Of a stretch of DNA of 64,000 nucleotides, positions 1-10,270 are shown one piece after another. Positions within the stretch are counted from its first letter, which is position 1, and each line of letters opens with the position of its first letter. The stretch comes from Welwitschia mirabilis (lineage: Eukaryota > Gnetophyta > Gnetopsida > Welwitschiales): NCBI GenBank assembly GCA_051453625.1, contig JBOZIK010000001.1:2619310-2683309 (forward strand). Reading direction: 5' to 3'. Under the pieces are notes generated by a model. It saw nothing but the letters and a program-made list of their open reading frames with translations. It did no database searches and was not told the DNA's origin. A program made the translations under genes and the position numbers.

Positions 1-625
1 ATTGGACTGGGATCAATCAGACCCAGATGGGGTCGACTGGACCCAGGATGGAGTCGATCGGACTGGGGTCAATCGGACCCAGATGGGGTCAACTGGACAT
101 GGAGACATAAAAACATAGGGTAACCAAATCTTTCTTTTAAGCAACCTATGTAATTCATGGCACCACATGGGGTCGACTAGATTTTTATGGGGTCGACTGA
201 ATAGTGTGGAAAAGAAATTTTTTTAAATGTTATGTATCCATTATCTAGCCATTAGGTAGTCATTTTCTAGCCATTTATAACCATTGGAGGAGCAATTCAA
301 ATGTACTAAACCCTAATAGCCTTTCATTATAAATAGCTAAGTCATAGATGACCAATCAATCTTTTGGAACTACTCTCATTCAGCTAAATCATTTTATATC
401 TAAAAGATCAAAGTTGTGTATTGGCATTGTTATCATTATTGTATCTTGACTTCTACATCTTTGACTAGAGGAGATCTATCACTGGCATACTTGTTTCATT
501 GAAATCCAGATTTAGAGCTTCATTTAGTATATTTATACAAGAGGAGAGCTCCATCTATTGTACTAAATATAGAATAGTAATATCTGCGCTTTTGAGGCAT
601 CACTACATCACTATTCTATTTGATA

Positions 626-735
626 AAGGTTAAGACTAAGCCTTGAAAGTTCATGCTATAGGTTGAGATTAAGCCTTGAAAAGTCCATTCTAAAGATTGA
701 GACTTAGCCTGGAAAAGTCGATTTGTAAAGGTTAC
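626..735 (+). repeat. VNTR of about 36 bp inside S1 LTR (three units)
   Basis: Three imperfect units, each resembling ATTAAGCCTTGAAAAGTC plus a spacer, lie in tandem. The homologous place has three units in the 3' LTR at about 17541-17645 but only two in the 5' LTR at about 24280-24345. The unit number therefore varies within the family. Confidence 0.6.
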
Positions 736-955
736 AGGTGAACCTGAAATACTTGGTGGAGTAACAGAGATCCAAGATCTAGCTTGGAAGAAGCTGATCA
801 TCGAGAGTGAAGTAAGGGAGTTTCCCAAACCACTATAAATCTGGCTTGCATCAAATTGGTAATTTGTGCTTGTAGTTTTTGATTCTTTACTTTCAGTATT
901 TTATCATATTGTGCACATCCTAGAATAATTTATTTTCGTATGCAAGTTGTGTGTC

Positions 956-967
956 NNNNNNNNNNNN
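956..967. other. 12-N gap at C-rich tract of LTR
   Basis: Immediately followed by a C-rich tract (968-989). In the intact LTR at 23952-25275 the same place holds clearly more than 12 bases, so the size is an underestimate or the copy is deleted here. Confidence 0.7.
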
Positions 968-1020
968 CCCCTCCTCCCCCCCTCCCCCGAGCAGTTTTTC
1001 TAAGGATCTGGATCCTATCA

Positions 1021-1423
1021 CATAGTACTCGATCCAATTGATCCCTTAATGATTGGTTTAGAAGTATTAGGTGCACACTGCTCAAGTCCAGTCAACTCCT
1101 CATATGTCTAGTCGATCCCTTAACGATTGGTTGAGAATTACTAATTCTCAAGTTCACAGGTTCAGTCGATTCCTTAAATGCCCAGTTGACCCCTCTAAAT
1201 TAAGTTCATTTCTAAGTATTCACTTTAGATGTAGTCGACTCCTTAGAAGTTAGATCGATGCCTTAAGAGGGTAATAAAACTTAACATGTTTCAGGATCAA
1301 AATGTGACAAACATTGCTTCATCTTCTGACCTACAAGTAATCAGTATTTTCTATATAAGATACAATAAATTTTTCTACACAGAAAACATTAGTTTGATAT
1401 TAATTAGCAAATAATAATTTAAT
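1021..1423 (-). repeat. S1-type LTR fragment, U3 side, opposite orientation
   Basis: The stretch carries several GTCGACCCC-like motifs and ends with a block (about 1380-1423) that matches the terminus of the minus-oriented S1 LTR at 25240-25275. It lies head to tail against the plus-oriented LTR that ends at 1020. The simplest reading is that the LTR at 1-1020 inserted into this older LTR, with the rest of the older copy left of the window. Confidence 0.6.
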
Positions 1424-1439
1424 AGTATTTATGGGGAAA

Positions 1440-2870
1440 TGCTTCAAGTAATAAAGTTTTTCACAGAGTTGCGTGGAGTGCATGACACCATTCTAAAAAT
1501 TTAGGTGATTTGGGGATTTCTTCTTTAGAACATCAAGGTATTTTATTAGCTTCTAAATGGATAATCTAATCCTTAGAAGGGCATGAGGCCTCGAAGATTC
1601 TATTTAGGCATTATTTTGCTAATATCAATATCTATTCCAACAATTTATGGAAAGGTATTCACTAGAGCAATGCTATTTTTCTTATGGTAACTTCAAAGGC
1701 AAAGGATCCTATGTTTTCTAGGAAATGTTTAAGTCGTGGCATAACTTAAAACTTTTCTTCTCTAGTAACTAGCTAATTTAAATCACAATCAGCTAGCCAC
1801 TCATTCTCCTTGGTGGTCTTCGGCCTTTAAAATTGCAGATAACTCTTTGGCTTCTCAATTTCTAGTCAGATTTCGAAGATTAGCTAAAATAGGGCTTCTC
1901 CAGCTAAACCAATTTGTAGTGCAATAAGACAATCATATTAGAATCAATTGGTCTCAACTTAAATCCAAATGAAAGGTTCAAAAGTTGGATCTTCCCTTTA
2001 TCAAGTACATAGAAAACGTGGTTTCTAGAATTGAGTGAAATCACAGTAATAAGAACTGGTGGGATGAGTGGCTTTGACTTAATGGTAATCATATTACTAA
2101 GCTATTTTTTTTTAATGCTCATACATGATTCTAGGACTTTGACGGTCTTATAAAAACATTGAATTCCAAATGGCATCTCGACTAGATGGAAAATAAATGG
2201 AAAAAAAAAATTTCAAAGAAGTATGGAAGATTAAAGCCCATCCTAAAACTAAAATCTTCTTTTTGTATTTTATTCATCAAGGTCTTCCTATTGGTCGTCG
2301 TCTTTAACTTTTGGGAGTTGCTCATTCTTTGTGCCCTATATGTCAAGCTCCAAAAACCTTCCAACACAATTTCTAGGATTGCCGCATTGCTTGACAAGTT
2401 TGGGATTTGATTATAGATATTGGTGGACTGAGCACTCTTCAGTATCCTAATTCCATTTTGTCGCAAGGCACTCTAGACATCTTCTCTAAGAATAGTTGGA
2501 GCATCCTTGTCCTTGAATGCATTTACTTTATCTAGAAAACTCGGTGCAATGCTTGGTTTAATAAGGATTACCTTCAAGACTCCTCCCTAAATACCAAATT
2601 CTCAATTCTAACAGTTGTTATCCTCCAATATGAAGCTTCCGATTTTCATAAAGATTATAAGTTTCTAAAGTTTTACTTCACCAAAATCACCTAAAAGGCT
2701 TGGTGCTTTCTAGTTCGTAGTAATCATCTGTTTCTATGTTTTAGTAACCATTTTGGGGTTGTGGTTACTTTCTATCCTTCTTTAGGCTCTGCTAAGGTGT
2801 ACTTTTCTATCAAGCTTTTCTTCATCATTCCCCCTTCCCGCTTCCCCCCTCCCCCATCCCTTTCCCAAAC
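1440..2870 (+). pseudogene. LINE reverse-transcriptase C-terminal region, decayed
   Basis: Conceptual translation in shifting plus frames gives the C-terminal half of a plant LINE ORF2. About 1501-1562 reads LGDLGISSLEHQGILLASKW, the conserved block after the RT palm in plant LINEs. About 2205-2400 reads as a zf-RVT domain, with FKEVWKIKAHPKT followed by a CPICQAP knuckle and a downstream DC pair. About 2400-2560 matches the WxxxLxxxxxxIWKxRN tail. Stops and frameshifts are frequent, so it is a dead copy. No poly-A tail is seen; the end runs into a C-rich tract near 2830. Confidence 0.8.
2830..2860 (-). other. G-quadruplex-capable tract on minus strand
   Basis: Five C runs of 5, 3, 6, 5 and 3 lie within 31 bases, so the minus strand carries G runs separated by short loops. 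It marks the junction between the LINE remnant and the GC-richer island. A function is not implied by the sequence alone. Confidence 0.5.
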
Positions 2871-2873
2871 AAA

Positions 2874-2949
2874 AAGGCTCACAATTCTCCTCCCTTTGTA
2901 AACATGGCTTTAAGGCTCACAATTCTCCTCCCTTTGTAAACATGGCTTT
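2874..2949. repeat. Perfect 38-bp tandem duplication
   Basis: Two identical copies (2874-2911 and 2912-2949) begin AAGGCTCACAATTCTCC. Perfect identity suggests a recent slippage event or an assembly error. Confidence 0.9.
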
Positions 2950-3469
2950 TGGGTCGTTTCAGACACGAGAGTTTATGGTCGTGAGTGCTCATAAAAAACC
3001 TTAAAACAAAAGAACCAACATAACTGAAAGGGACATCAATAGTTCAATGCCCACATGTCTCTTTTGAACCGCATACACTAATATGGGAGCTTTTTTTCCT
3101 CTTATCTTCAAAATCCTTCAGAAAGCTTCTCAACTTTATCTCACTGTGCACTTTTCGGACTTGCAGAACACTTTGAGTGGCGGGACTTGTGTTGCGTGGA
3201 TATATGAAACCAGCAATTGAAAACCAAAGTGCAGAAAAGCAAGAGAGAAGACGTTTTTTAATTTTATCTGATCATCATTCTACTTTTATTTCTCAGTTTT
3301 CTCTGCATGAAAAGCATTTTAGCTCACTCTAAAGCCTAAATTTTCTCCCTCGTTATTTAGACGTACACCGTCTTCAAGAGCAGATCAATGGCATGTCGTT
3401 TAGATGATGGATGCAGAGGGCACACTAATTCCGTTGATTCGAAGTCACCTGCCGGAAGCAACTTTTTAA

Positions 3470-3904
3470 ATGATCGACAAGGAAAAGAAGAGATTAGTGT
3501 TCCAGATGCGCGTCCTGGAGCCCTTGAAGAACATGACTGGATATACAGATCTGCTCAAGGCTCTGGAACGGTCTTCGTCTGCTTCTGCTAGAGCTATTCA
3601 GGCGCGTTACCGCTGCCAAACTTGTCATTTTCTGTTTACTTTCAGCGGCAAACGCTATTCTTCCTCCAAAACCAAAATCAAAACCAAAACCAAAAGTGCA
3701 ACAGCGACTGTAATCAAAAATCCATCAGAGAAACCACGGACGCCTGTTTGCAGTCAGTTGTCTTCTTTTCCTCCTTTTTCCTCTTCTGCTTTCTCTCGCA
3801 GCAATGTTGTTTACAAGAATTTTGATGATAATGTTCAGTATGAATGTCCGGTTTTCTTCGATTTCTTTAAGATGGAGGAAGAAAAGTTTAAATCTGTTCC
3901 CTAA
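3470..3904 (+). CDS. Hypothetical small basic, serine-rich protein, 144 aa
   Basis: This ORF has an ATG start immediately preceded by an in-frame TAA, so the start is well bounded. It ends at a TAA at 3902. The protein has a basic N-terminal third (starts MIDKEKKRLVFQ), a CQTCHF pair of cysteines near residues 50-53, a Lys/Thr/Ser repeat stretch (KTKIKTKTK, about residues 68-76), a Ser/Pro/Phe stretch, and an acidic-aromatic tail (VFFDFFKMEEEKF). No signal peptide or membrane helix is evident. The ORF lies in a locally GC-richer island (about 2950-3905) in AT-rich DNA, with AATAAATTAATA-like polyadenylation elements near 3945. I do not recognise the family. It may be a genuine intronless gene or the last exon of one; open-frame length alone is weak evidence. 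Confidence 0.45.
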   Translation: MIDKEKKRLVFQMRVLEPLKNMTGYTDLLKALERSSSASARAIQARYRCQTCHFLFTFSGKRYSSSKTKIKTKTKSATATVIKNPSEKPRTPVCSQLSSFPPFSSSAFSRSNVVYKNFDDNVQYECPVFFDFFKMEEEKFKSVP

Positions 3905-6900
3905 AAAATTGGCTTTTTCTTGTTGGATTTTTCTTGTCACCATTAATTAATAAATTAATATTTTACCGTTATCATGTGCCATGAAATTTCTCCCCTTTTT
4001 TTAAATGAATTATTTTGTTTTGTATTAATGTTTTGTATCTATCGTTAATCAATTGGTGTGTCATTCATGTTCTATATCTTTATATTTGTACTTTAGTAAA
4101 TTGAGTCTTCCATTTGAAAAGTAGTGGGTTCAAATGTTTAGTTATTTAGTTGGTATAGATTTTTGCTTGGATTTTCTACATTTAATGACCAAGAAACGAA
4201 AATACGTCTTGGCCTCTAAACTTTCAAGTCCTTGCTCATTCTATTTTGCGATCACTCAACTAGCATGGATTATCTATGGGAGGATACTCCTCCTTTAATC
4301 ACGAGGTACATGAGTTGGGACCTTTGGAATCCTTGCATGGCACATTATGAGGCTTTGATGTAATTAGATTATTCGTTTTACTTCTAAAAAAAAGTTTGAG
4401 GCCTTAAAGTGTAATTAAATTGCTCATGTTGTTATTGTTTTTGGTGAAATTAAAACAATAGCTATACTTTTGAAGGGTATAGTCAAATCACTTCCTTGCT
4501 TATTGGTTTCCTATGTGAAGAAAGTAGCCTTTTTTTTTTTTGGTTAATTTTTGTGAGGATTACTAAGACTTTAAGACACCCAAATTTGCATACCCTTGAT
4601 ATTCTATTTGTTACAAATAATTTTGGCCAATTTTTTAAGCATTATATTTTACTATGTAATCAATCTTTATTTTTATGGCTGATGTATCATAAAAAACCCC
4701 TAAATAAGGTAACTTATTATTTTGCAAAAGTTAAAGATATTTGTGAACAATTTTAACTTAATATGATTGATATCCTTTGATGATTTGGAAATTTTTAGTT
4801 AATGAGCCACTTAAGTTAGTCAATTGAAGAGTTAGGAAAATTAATAAACTTACAAGTAATTTTTAAAATCTAAAGTTCTTGGTTATGTTGACATGAATTA
4901 AATTTTACTTTGGACTTGAATATTAACTTAGGAAATTTATTACAATAGTTGAGCATTAGATTAAAAAATGATTAATAATAAGAAAATAATAATAATTGGT
5001 ATAGAAATTATGTAATTATAAGTATTCTTTTTAATGAATGCGTTCATGATTTCTTTCATATTAATAAACCAAGGGCTAGTAGACGGCTAGATATTGTTGA
5101 TGATGTTACTATTTTAACAATTTTACTAGATATTTAAGAATGATTTTAATTTGGTATGATTTTACATTTAGAAGATTCTAGTTAATGATTAATGGAAGTT
5201 AATTAATCAACAAGTAGGGATAGCTGACTAAGTTACAGATAGTTTTGGGGAAAAATGTTGTTGTTAATGCTACTTAACATTTGCTATGCTTTAGTTACAT
5301 CTTAGAACTTAATCTAGGATCTTGTTTAAAAAGTTACCTTAATCTAAATAAATTAATTAAATAATGATATTAATTAACAAAGAAATAATAGAAATAATTA
5401 AGATAGTAAAGTAATTAATTTTTTAGTTGATAAATAATTCTTAGTTTAATATTATGAAGCTAGAACATAGTAGGTAACTTCATATTGGAAACTTAACTTC
5501 ATTTTTGTCCATTAATATTACTCTGAAATGGGGAGTTCATGAACCCAAGACTAATAGTTGAATCTAAGAGGAAAGGAACCATCAATCATTTATTATCTAC
5601 TTTACTTGAACTTCAAGCTTTATAGGATAGTGTTACATCGAGTTTCTTGTTGACATCTTGGAGCATTCAACTTAATCAAATACNNNNNNNNNNNNNNNNN
5701 NNNNNNNNNNNNNNNNNNNNNNNNNNNNNNNNNNNNNNNNNNNNNNNNNNNNNNNNNNNNNNNNNNNNNNNNNNNNNNNNNNNGACATCTTGGAGCATTC
5801 AACTTAATCAAATACTTAAAAATATACATAATCTCAAACTGTTCTAATTATGAAGTCATTCAATGATGAGAATCGCATCCAGCTCTCATGAAAACACAAG
5901 GATTGAGAGAGAGCACTTATATCTACTTGATAAATAGCGGATTATCAAGTGGTGCTACATAGTTTTTGTTAAATTTTTCTTATTATTATTATTTCACTAA
6001 GTGATTCTAATAAATACATTATCATTATTAAATAATTTATTATTTGCTAAATGTGTGATTTCCCTCTCAAACGTTTGTTGTTCTCTTCTAAGGATTGCTA
6101 TAGATCTGTGGACATTTATTTACCATAGATTGCATATTTACTCTAGGGGGATAGATTAATATTTCTTAAATGTGTAGGAAATATATATTATCTAAGGAAT
6201 TTGGCCACCTCCTTAGAAATTTTGTAATACCATTTGCCAACCCTCCATCCACATGCATTCGCTTTATGTTAGCTTTCCAAATAAGGCATGCATGTGCATG
6301 ACACATTCAATTAGTTAAAGATGCAATATCCTAAGAAGCTTGATTATATTAATTAATAACTTGAGAGATAATTGGTTCCAATTCAAAATTAATAGGATTG
6401 ACATCAGCAAAAACAGTAAGATGATGTATATCTATTAGATTCAAAACAATAAAAATACTGAGCTGATTTCATGCTTCTCTTGCAAGCTCCATTCCCCTTC
6501 ACTACCACTTCCATGTTGTCTACAACTCATAAGATCTTTGAAGAATATTGTCTTGTAAGTCTGAACATGGAAACACTTTTTGAATATCCAATACAATATA
6601 TCTAGAAATAGTTGGGATAATACTTGAAAATGAACTTGAAGAAGTCATTATAGTCCAATATAGTTTACCATTGCTTAAGGTCTTTAAGCTTCAAAGATTA
6701 CTTGTCAAATTCCATCTTAAAGTCTTAGAATACAACCTAATTTGGAGAAAAAGTAATAGCCCTCTTATAAGGCCTATCTCCAAATTCTAGAAAAGTGAGA
6801 TTCCTTGTGAAATAGATCTTCCTTTAAGAGGTGGAAATCTATGTGTAAGAATATCTGTTATTCTTTCTTTGCCATGCCTATAAAGTGCTAATATGAGAAT

Positions 6901-7600
6901 TCAAAAGAAAACATTTGAAGTCATGAAAGAAGGCAATATGAGTTCCAAGGACAAGAGTTGGTTATTTTTGAGGTAAGAACAAAGGACGTGCATTATTAAA
7001 TTGCTTGAATTTATTAAAAAATTAGCTATTGAAAATGAAAACGAGATCAATCATCTAATTAAGAGCATATGATTTAAATACACTAAAATATATTTCTTTA
7101 AGATATCAATCTACTAAAAGATTTTGAGATGTAGGATTTTCTATTCAAGTTTAAGTTCTTATTTAATTGACATTGCAAAAAATCCTATATGATCTTTCCA
7201 TAATGAATTGATCGAGAAAAGAAGCTTTGAAATTGTGCAAACTTCGTATTCTGCAAAGCAAAGTCCTTTAAAACCTTTTCCTATAACTAAAGATATTGTA
7301 CTAATAGAAATTTTAACAAATCATAACCTAATCATATAAATCTTAATAGTCATCTAGATGAAATTTATCATAGAAGTTCATTATCAAAAATCACTATATT
7401 AGAAAAACAAATGTCATTCTTAGGATATTTTGGCTACAAGCTTATTAAATCATAACCATGTATTACATTAAATTTTAGGTAAATTGATAATTACCATATA
7501 TACAGAGAAAAACAAATGACTTTAAGTTGTTGAATATTGGGTTCAAATGACAATTATATTGCAATTGTTGTTTGCAGAGATTGAAGAACATAACAAATGG
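3905..7600. other. Unassigned AT-rich stretch
   Basis: No coding region, LTR pair or terminal inverted repeat could be supported here. Only short AT-rich ORFs occur, without recognisable domains. The stretch contains one 100-N gap (5684-5783). Confidence 0.6.
5652..5815. other. Assembly gap with duplicated 32-bp flank
   Basis: The 32 bases at 5652-5683 recur exactly at 5784-5815 on either side of a run of exactly 100 N. This is the signature of two overlapping contig ends joined by a placeholder gap, so the real locus probably has one copy and no gap. Confidence 0.85.
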
Positions 7601-7607
7601 TCTAATT

Positions 7608-7786
7608 ACACCCAACTAGGCCATTTAAGGATTCAAACCCACAACTTCCTAAATGAAGGATGAATATCTTATTGTATAGAGACATGAGACATGATTTATA
7701 ATTGCCACCTAATTAAGGCATTCAAGGATTCAAACCTGCATCTTTCTAAATGAAGGATAAGTGTCTCCTTGTGTAAAGACATAATG
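7608..7786. repeat. Imperfect tandem duplication, about 96-bp period
   Basis: Two copies (about 7608-7690 and 7704-7786) share the block AAGGATTCAAACC followed by CTAAATGAAGGAT and GTAAAGACAT-like sequence. They differ at several positions, so the duplication is not recent. Confidence 0.65.
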
Positions 7787-7964
7787 TAAAATGCCAAGTA
7801 CTAAGATTAGGTAACAATCTTATGTAAACTCATCATAATAACTATAAACTTAATTTCATTATCATTTTGCACTACATTTTTCATAAATCTTCAAAAAAAA
7901 AAAAAAATATTACCATTGATTTTAGGGGAAAAAGCCTAATACGAGAACTAAAAATTCTCTACAC

Positions 7965-8240
7965 GAATAAGCGACGATTTCATTCCGTTTGGGCCTCATC
8001 TCTGTGACTCCGTGCCCTCTCGGGTGCCGCTTTCTCTGTGCGTGAGCCTGTGGAGCTGCTCGCAGGTAATTCTTTTTTATGCTTGTGCCACTCTATGCTC
8101 AATATTTCTTTTTGATTTATCTTGCTTTTCCATTTCAGGTAACTTCTCGAGTTTAGATAGTTTTGTTTCAGAACGGGAATTATCTGTTGCTCCGTCCCTG
8201 CCGCTCTGCTGCCCTTCATACCTGCATGCTTAAAGATTAC
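7965..8240 (+). other. GC-richer exon-like block with intron-like signals
   Basis: The block stands out by GC content. On the plus strand it has a donor-like GCTCGCAG/GTAATTC at 8065/8066 and an acceptor-like TTTCCATTTCAG ending at 8138, framing a 73-bp T-rich intron candidate. This resembles a plant 5' untranslated exon and intron, but no protein is recognised. On the minus strand it would lie just 3' of the eIF2 gamma stop codon, so it could also be 3' flank of that gene. Short overlapping ORFs on both strands (7980-8219, 8012-8233) are not supported by homology. Confidence 0.3.
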
Positions 8241-8417
8241 TGAATAAAAGCCGGGAGTTATTTAAAGTATTTATGGATCTGATTTCTCTCTTTTCTGGTT
8301 AAACTTTTCACGTTCTTGTTGCAAATTTCATGTTATTAGGACTGTAATCTTTTTAGGGTTTTGATATTGTTATTGTTTACTACTATAATCCGTGTTGCAA
8401 GTTTTTCTCTCTTTCGG

Positions 8418-8453
8418 ACCAAAAAAAAAAAAAGAGAGAGAGAGAGAAAAAAG
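8418..8453. repeat. Poly-A plus (AG)n microsatellite
   Basis: A run of 13 A is followed by repeated GA dinucleotides and more A. Simple-sequence tract within the 3' flank of the eIF2 gamma pseudogene. Confidence 0.8.
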
Positions 8454-9328
8454 GAAATAGAAACCAAGATCTGCAGTTTTAGAGGGACGCTAATGGAATC
8501 TTCAGCATTACCATATCTTGAATTTGGTCCTACCTTATTAAAAGCCAATTCTTTTTTAACCCTCTACTAAGAGCCATCTTTTACCTTTACTTGCACAGCC
8601 CAGAGAGGTAAGTTGGAGCTTGGTAATGTCAATTTTGACTGGAAGCACTCGAGTTCCAGTAGACATTGAACCGATGTTAAGCACTACAAACTCTTTCTTT
8701 TCAAGTTCTTAAAGCTTGCCTTGTTTTTTGTGCCCTTTTTTTCTGACTACTGGGAGATGATGAAAAATGAACAAGTTCACCTGAAATCAGGCAAGCTAAA
8801 AGATTAGAATTTATACTTCCAGCTGAAAATAAGTACTTGATTTTAAGTATAGACCAGTAAGCCTGCTCGAAAAACCATGCTAAAACGCAATTTACAAGAT
8901 GAAAGTTCTGAGTATTGACTGATTGCAAAGCTTTCAGAATTCTAAGGCTTTTGAGAAATGAACTTCAGTTTAAACCTTTTGAAATGCTGATTGCTTCAAG
9001 AACTGTAAAAAGGTGAAAATTTTCAAATATAGGACATGTTTTGAAAGTCAGATTTTGGTCAGATACCAATCATCTAAAAACATATATTCTAATGCTTCCT
9101 TGTTTGATAAAACATTAAAGAAAAATTAGAGATATTATTTGTAACTCTAATTCCACAACAAACGTCTGGCAAAGCACCAACTTCTCCAAATCTTCACCCA
9201 ACAAGTCTATCAGCATCAGCTGATTGAGGATTTACGGTTGTACAAACACCAATAAGACCTCCAACAATAGCGTATTGCAACTCATTTTGCTCACTGTAAA
9301 TAGATATTATTCTCCAGATAGTAGGTGT

Positions 9329-9386
9329 ACCTTTGATATTACCGCTCTCATCTTTATACCTTTGATATTACCACTCTTTATCTTTA
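9329..9386 (-). repeat. 29-bp tandem duplication inside eIF2 gamma exon
   Basis: Two near-identical 29-bp units (9329-9357 and 9358-9386) each contain ACCTTTGATATTACC. Both encode the same KDExGNIKG-like piece of eIF2 gamma on the minus strand, so the exon was locally duplicated after it stopped being constrained; 29 is not a multiple of three. Confidence 0.85.
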
Positions 9387-9463
9387 ACAACTACGGTATG
9401 GTGAACTTTAGCCTTTTGGTTAATTTTTAACACAACAGAGAACGTACAAAACAATTATGAAGA

Positions 9464-9775
9464 TGTACGGTCTCTTGCCATCACAACAAAAGTTAAGAAT
9501 TAGGGAGAAATTGAAACCCTCCATATTTCCTTGTTTGTCAGACTTGGCATGGGAAGCGTATACCCAACATTTTTCCCTTCGATCCATGTGTTGAGTGCTT
9601 CAATGAACTAAGAAGGCACTAGTAAGATTCAAATCAAAACGAAGCCAAAGCCATGGCTTTAATACCAATTTGTGGGGCCAATTGTCATCACACCAAAACG
9701 GATGACTTATGCAGAAATTAGGACCCTTTATATTTACCCACTTTTTAGATAGGCATGGGAAGCACATACCCAACA
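9464..9775 (-). mobile_element. TRIM (terminal-repeat retrotransposon in miniature), complete
   Basis: A 312-bp non-autonomous LTR element without coding capacity. On the minus strand it has a 105-bp 5' LTR (9775 to 9671, starting TGTTGGGTATGTGC and ending GGCCCCACA), a primer-binding site TGGTATTAAAGC (9667-9656; 10 of 12 matches to the copia tRNA-Met site) followed by CATGGC, a purine tract GAAGGGAAAAA just before the second LTR, and a 3' LTR (about 9571 to 9464, starting TGTTGGGTATACGC). The flanking five bases are GAAGA on both sides (9459-9463 and 9776-9780), a perfect target-site duplication. It lies in an intron of the eIF2 gamma pseudogene. TRIMs are known to prefer gene-rich DNA, so the insertion may predate loss of the gene. 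Confidence 0.88.
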
Positions 9776-10270
9776 GAAGACCCCTAATGACTATGAGGAG
9801 GCTTTATTACTATGAAATATAGATGTTATTAATATCCTCAATATGTTTCCAGTAGTACTATCTCCTTTTACACTATCAACTTTAGCACCAGGATTGTTGT
9901 ACATCAAATGAATGAATTGCACTCATATTTGATTGACCAATGAAGTTAAACTTAGAATTAAAACTTTTTTTCACTATTGATTTGCAAACACCTGCTTCAA
10001 TTCTATTGAGATTGTGACCACTGTTGTTCCATTAGCAATAGTTCCTTGAAATAATAAATATATTTCGAAGGATATGAAACAGTATTGTAGTAGCTATCAC
10101 CATAACAAATATACCACAATTTAGATAGAATAATGTTGGATGGGTTTTTGTATTGTCTGATGTTTAGTCATAGCTACATTCTTCTAAATGTGATCACGCT
10201 TATTTTGTAGAATAATTATGTGTCTAAGACTCATGATCTTAATGGCAACCAATTGTTTACAAGTTCTTAA

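Larger units (their letters stand above)
1..1020 (+). repeat. LTR of Sirevirus-like family S1, truncated by window start
   Basis: This is the reverse-complement equivalent of the LTRs at 17186-18571 and 23952-25275. Shared blocks include the GGTCGACTGG-type motif array (1-110), the three degenerate 36-bp units (about 626-735), the block around 760-840, and the end GGATCCTATCA at 1010-1020. In the two better-defined copies the LTR begins TGTTAGATTATATTTG and ends TCCTATCA, so this copy is in plus orientation and ends at 1020. No primer-binding site follows, so it is a solo LTR or the 3' LTR of an element lying left of the window. A 12-N gap (956-967) sits beside its C-rich tract. Confidence 0.85.
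8479..10270 (-). pseudogene. Translation initiation factor eIF2 gamma, intron-containing pseudogene fragment
   Basis: Four minus-strand segments match the C-terminal two thirds of eIF2 gamma, the GTP-binding subunit that brings initiator tRNA-Met to the ribosome. Segment one (about 10145-10270) includes LRHIIILQNK, the domain around the NKxD guanine-specificity motif, with D replaced here (NKRD). Segment two (9837-10045) includes QGTIANG and SFDV. Segment three (9145-9435) includes SEQNELQYAIVGGLIG and RLVG. Segment four (8479-8780) includes LNIGSMSTGTRVLPVK and keeps the stop at the family's normal C-terminus. The segments are separated by intron-like DNA; the acceptor before 8780 reads CCTGATTTCAG. 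In-frame stops and frameshifts show it is dead. Retained introns mean it is not a processed pseudogene. The N-terminal GTPase part was not found upstream. A TRIM element sits in the intron at 9436-9836. Confidence 0.88.

Noticed and set aside
3388-3591. 67-codon plus-strand ORF starting MACRLDDGC
   Set aside because: It overlaps the better-supported ORF at 3470-3904 in another frame, is shorter, and shows no domain.
8590-8612. Possible micro-exon CCCAGAGAG between TTGCACAG and GTAAGTTGG on plus strand
   Set aside because: The same bases are coding on the minus strand as part of the eIF2 gamma C-terminal exon, which explains them.
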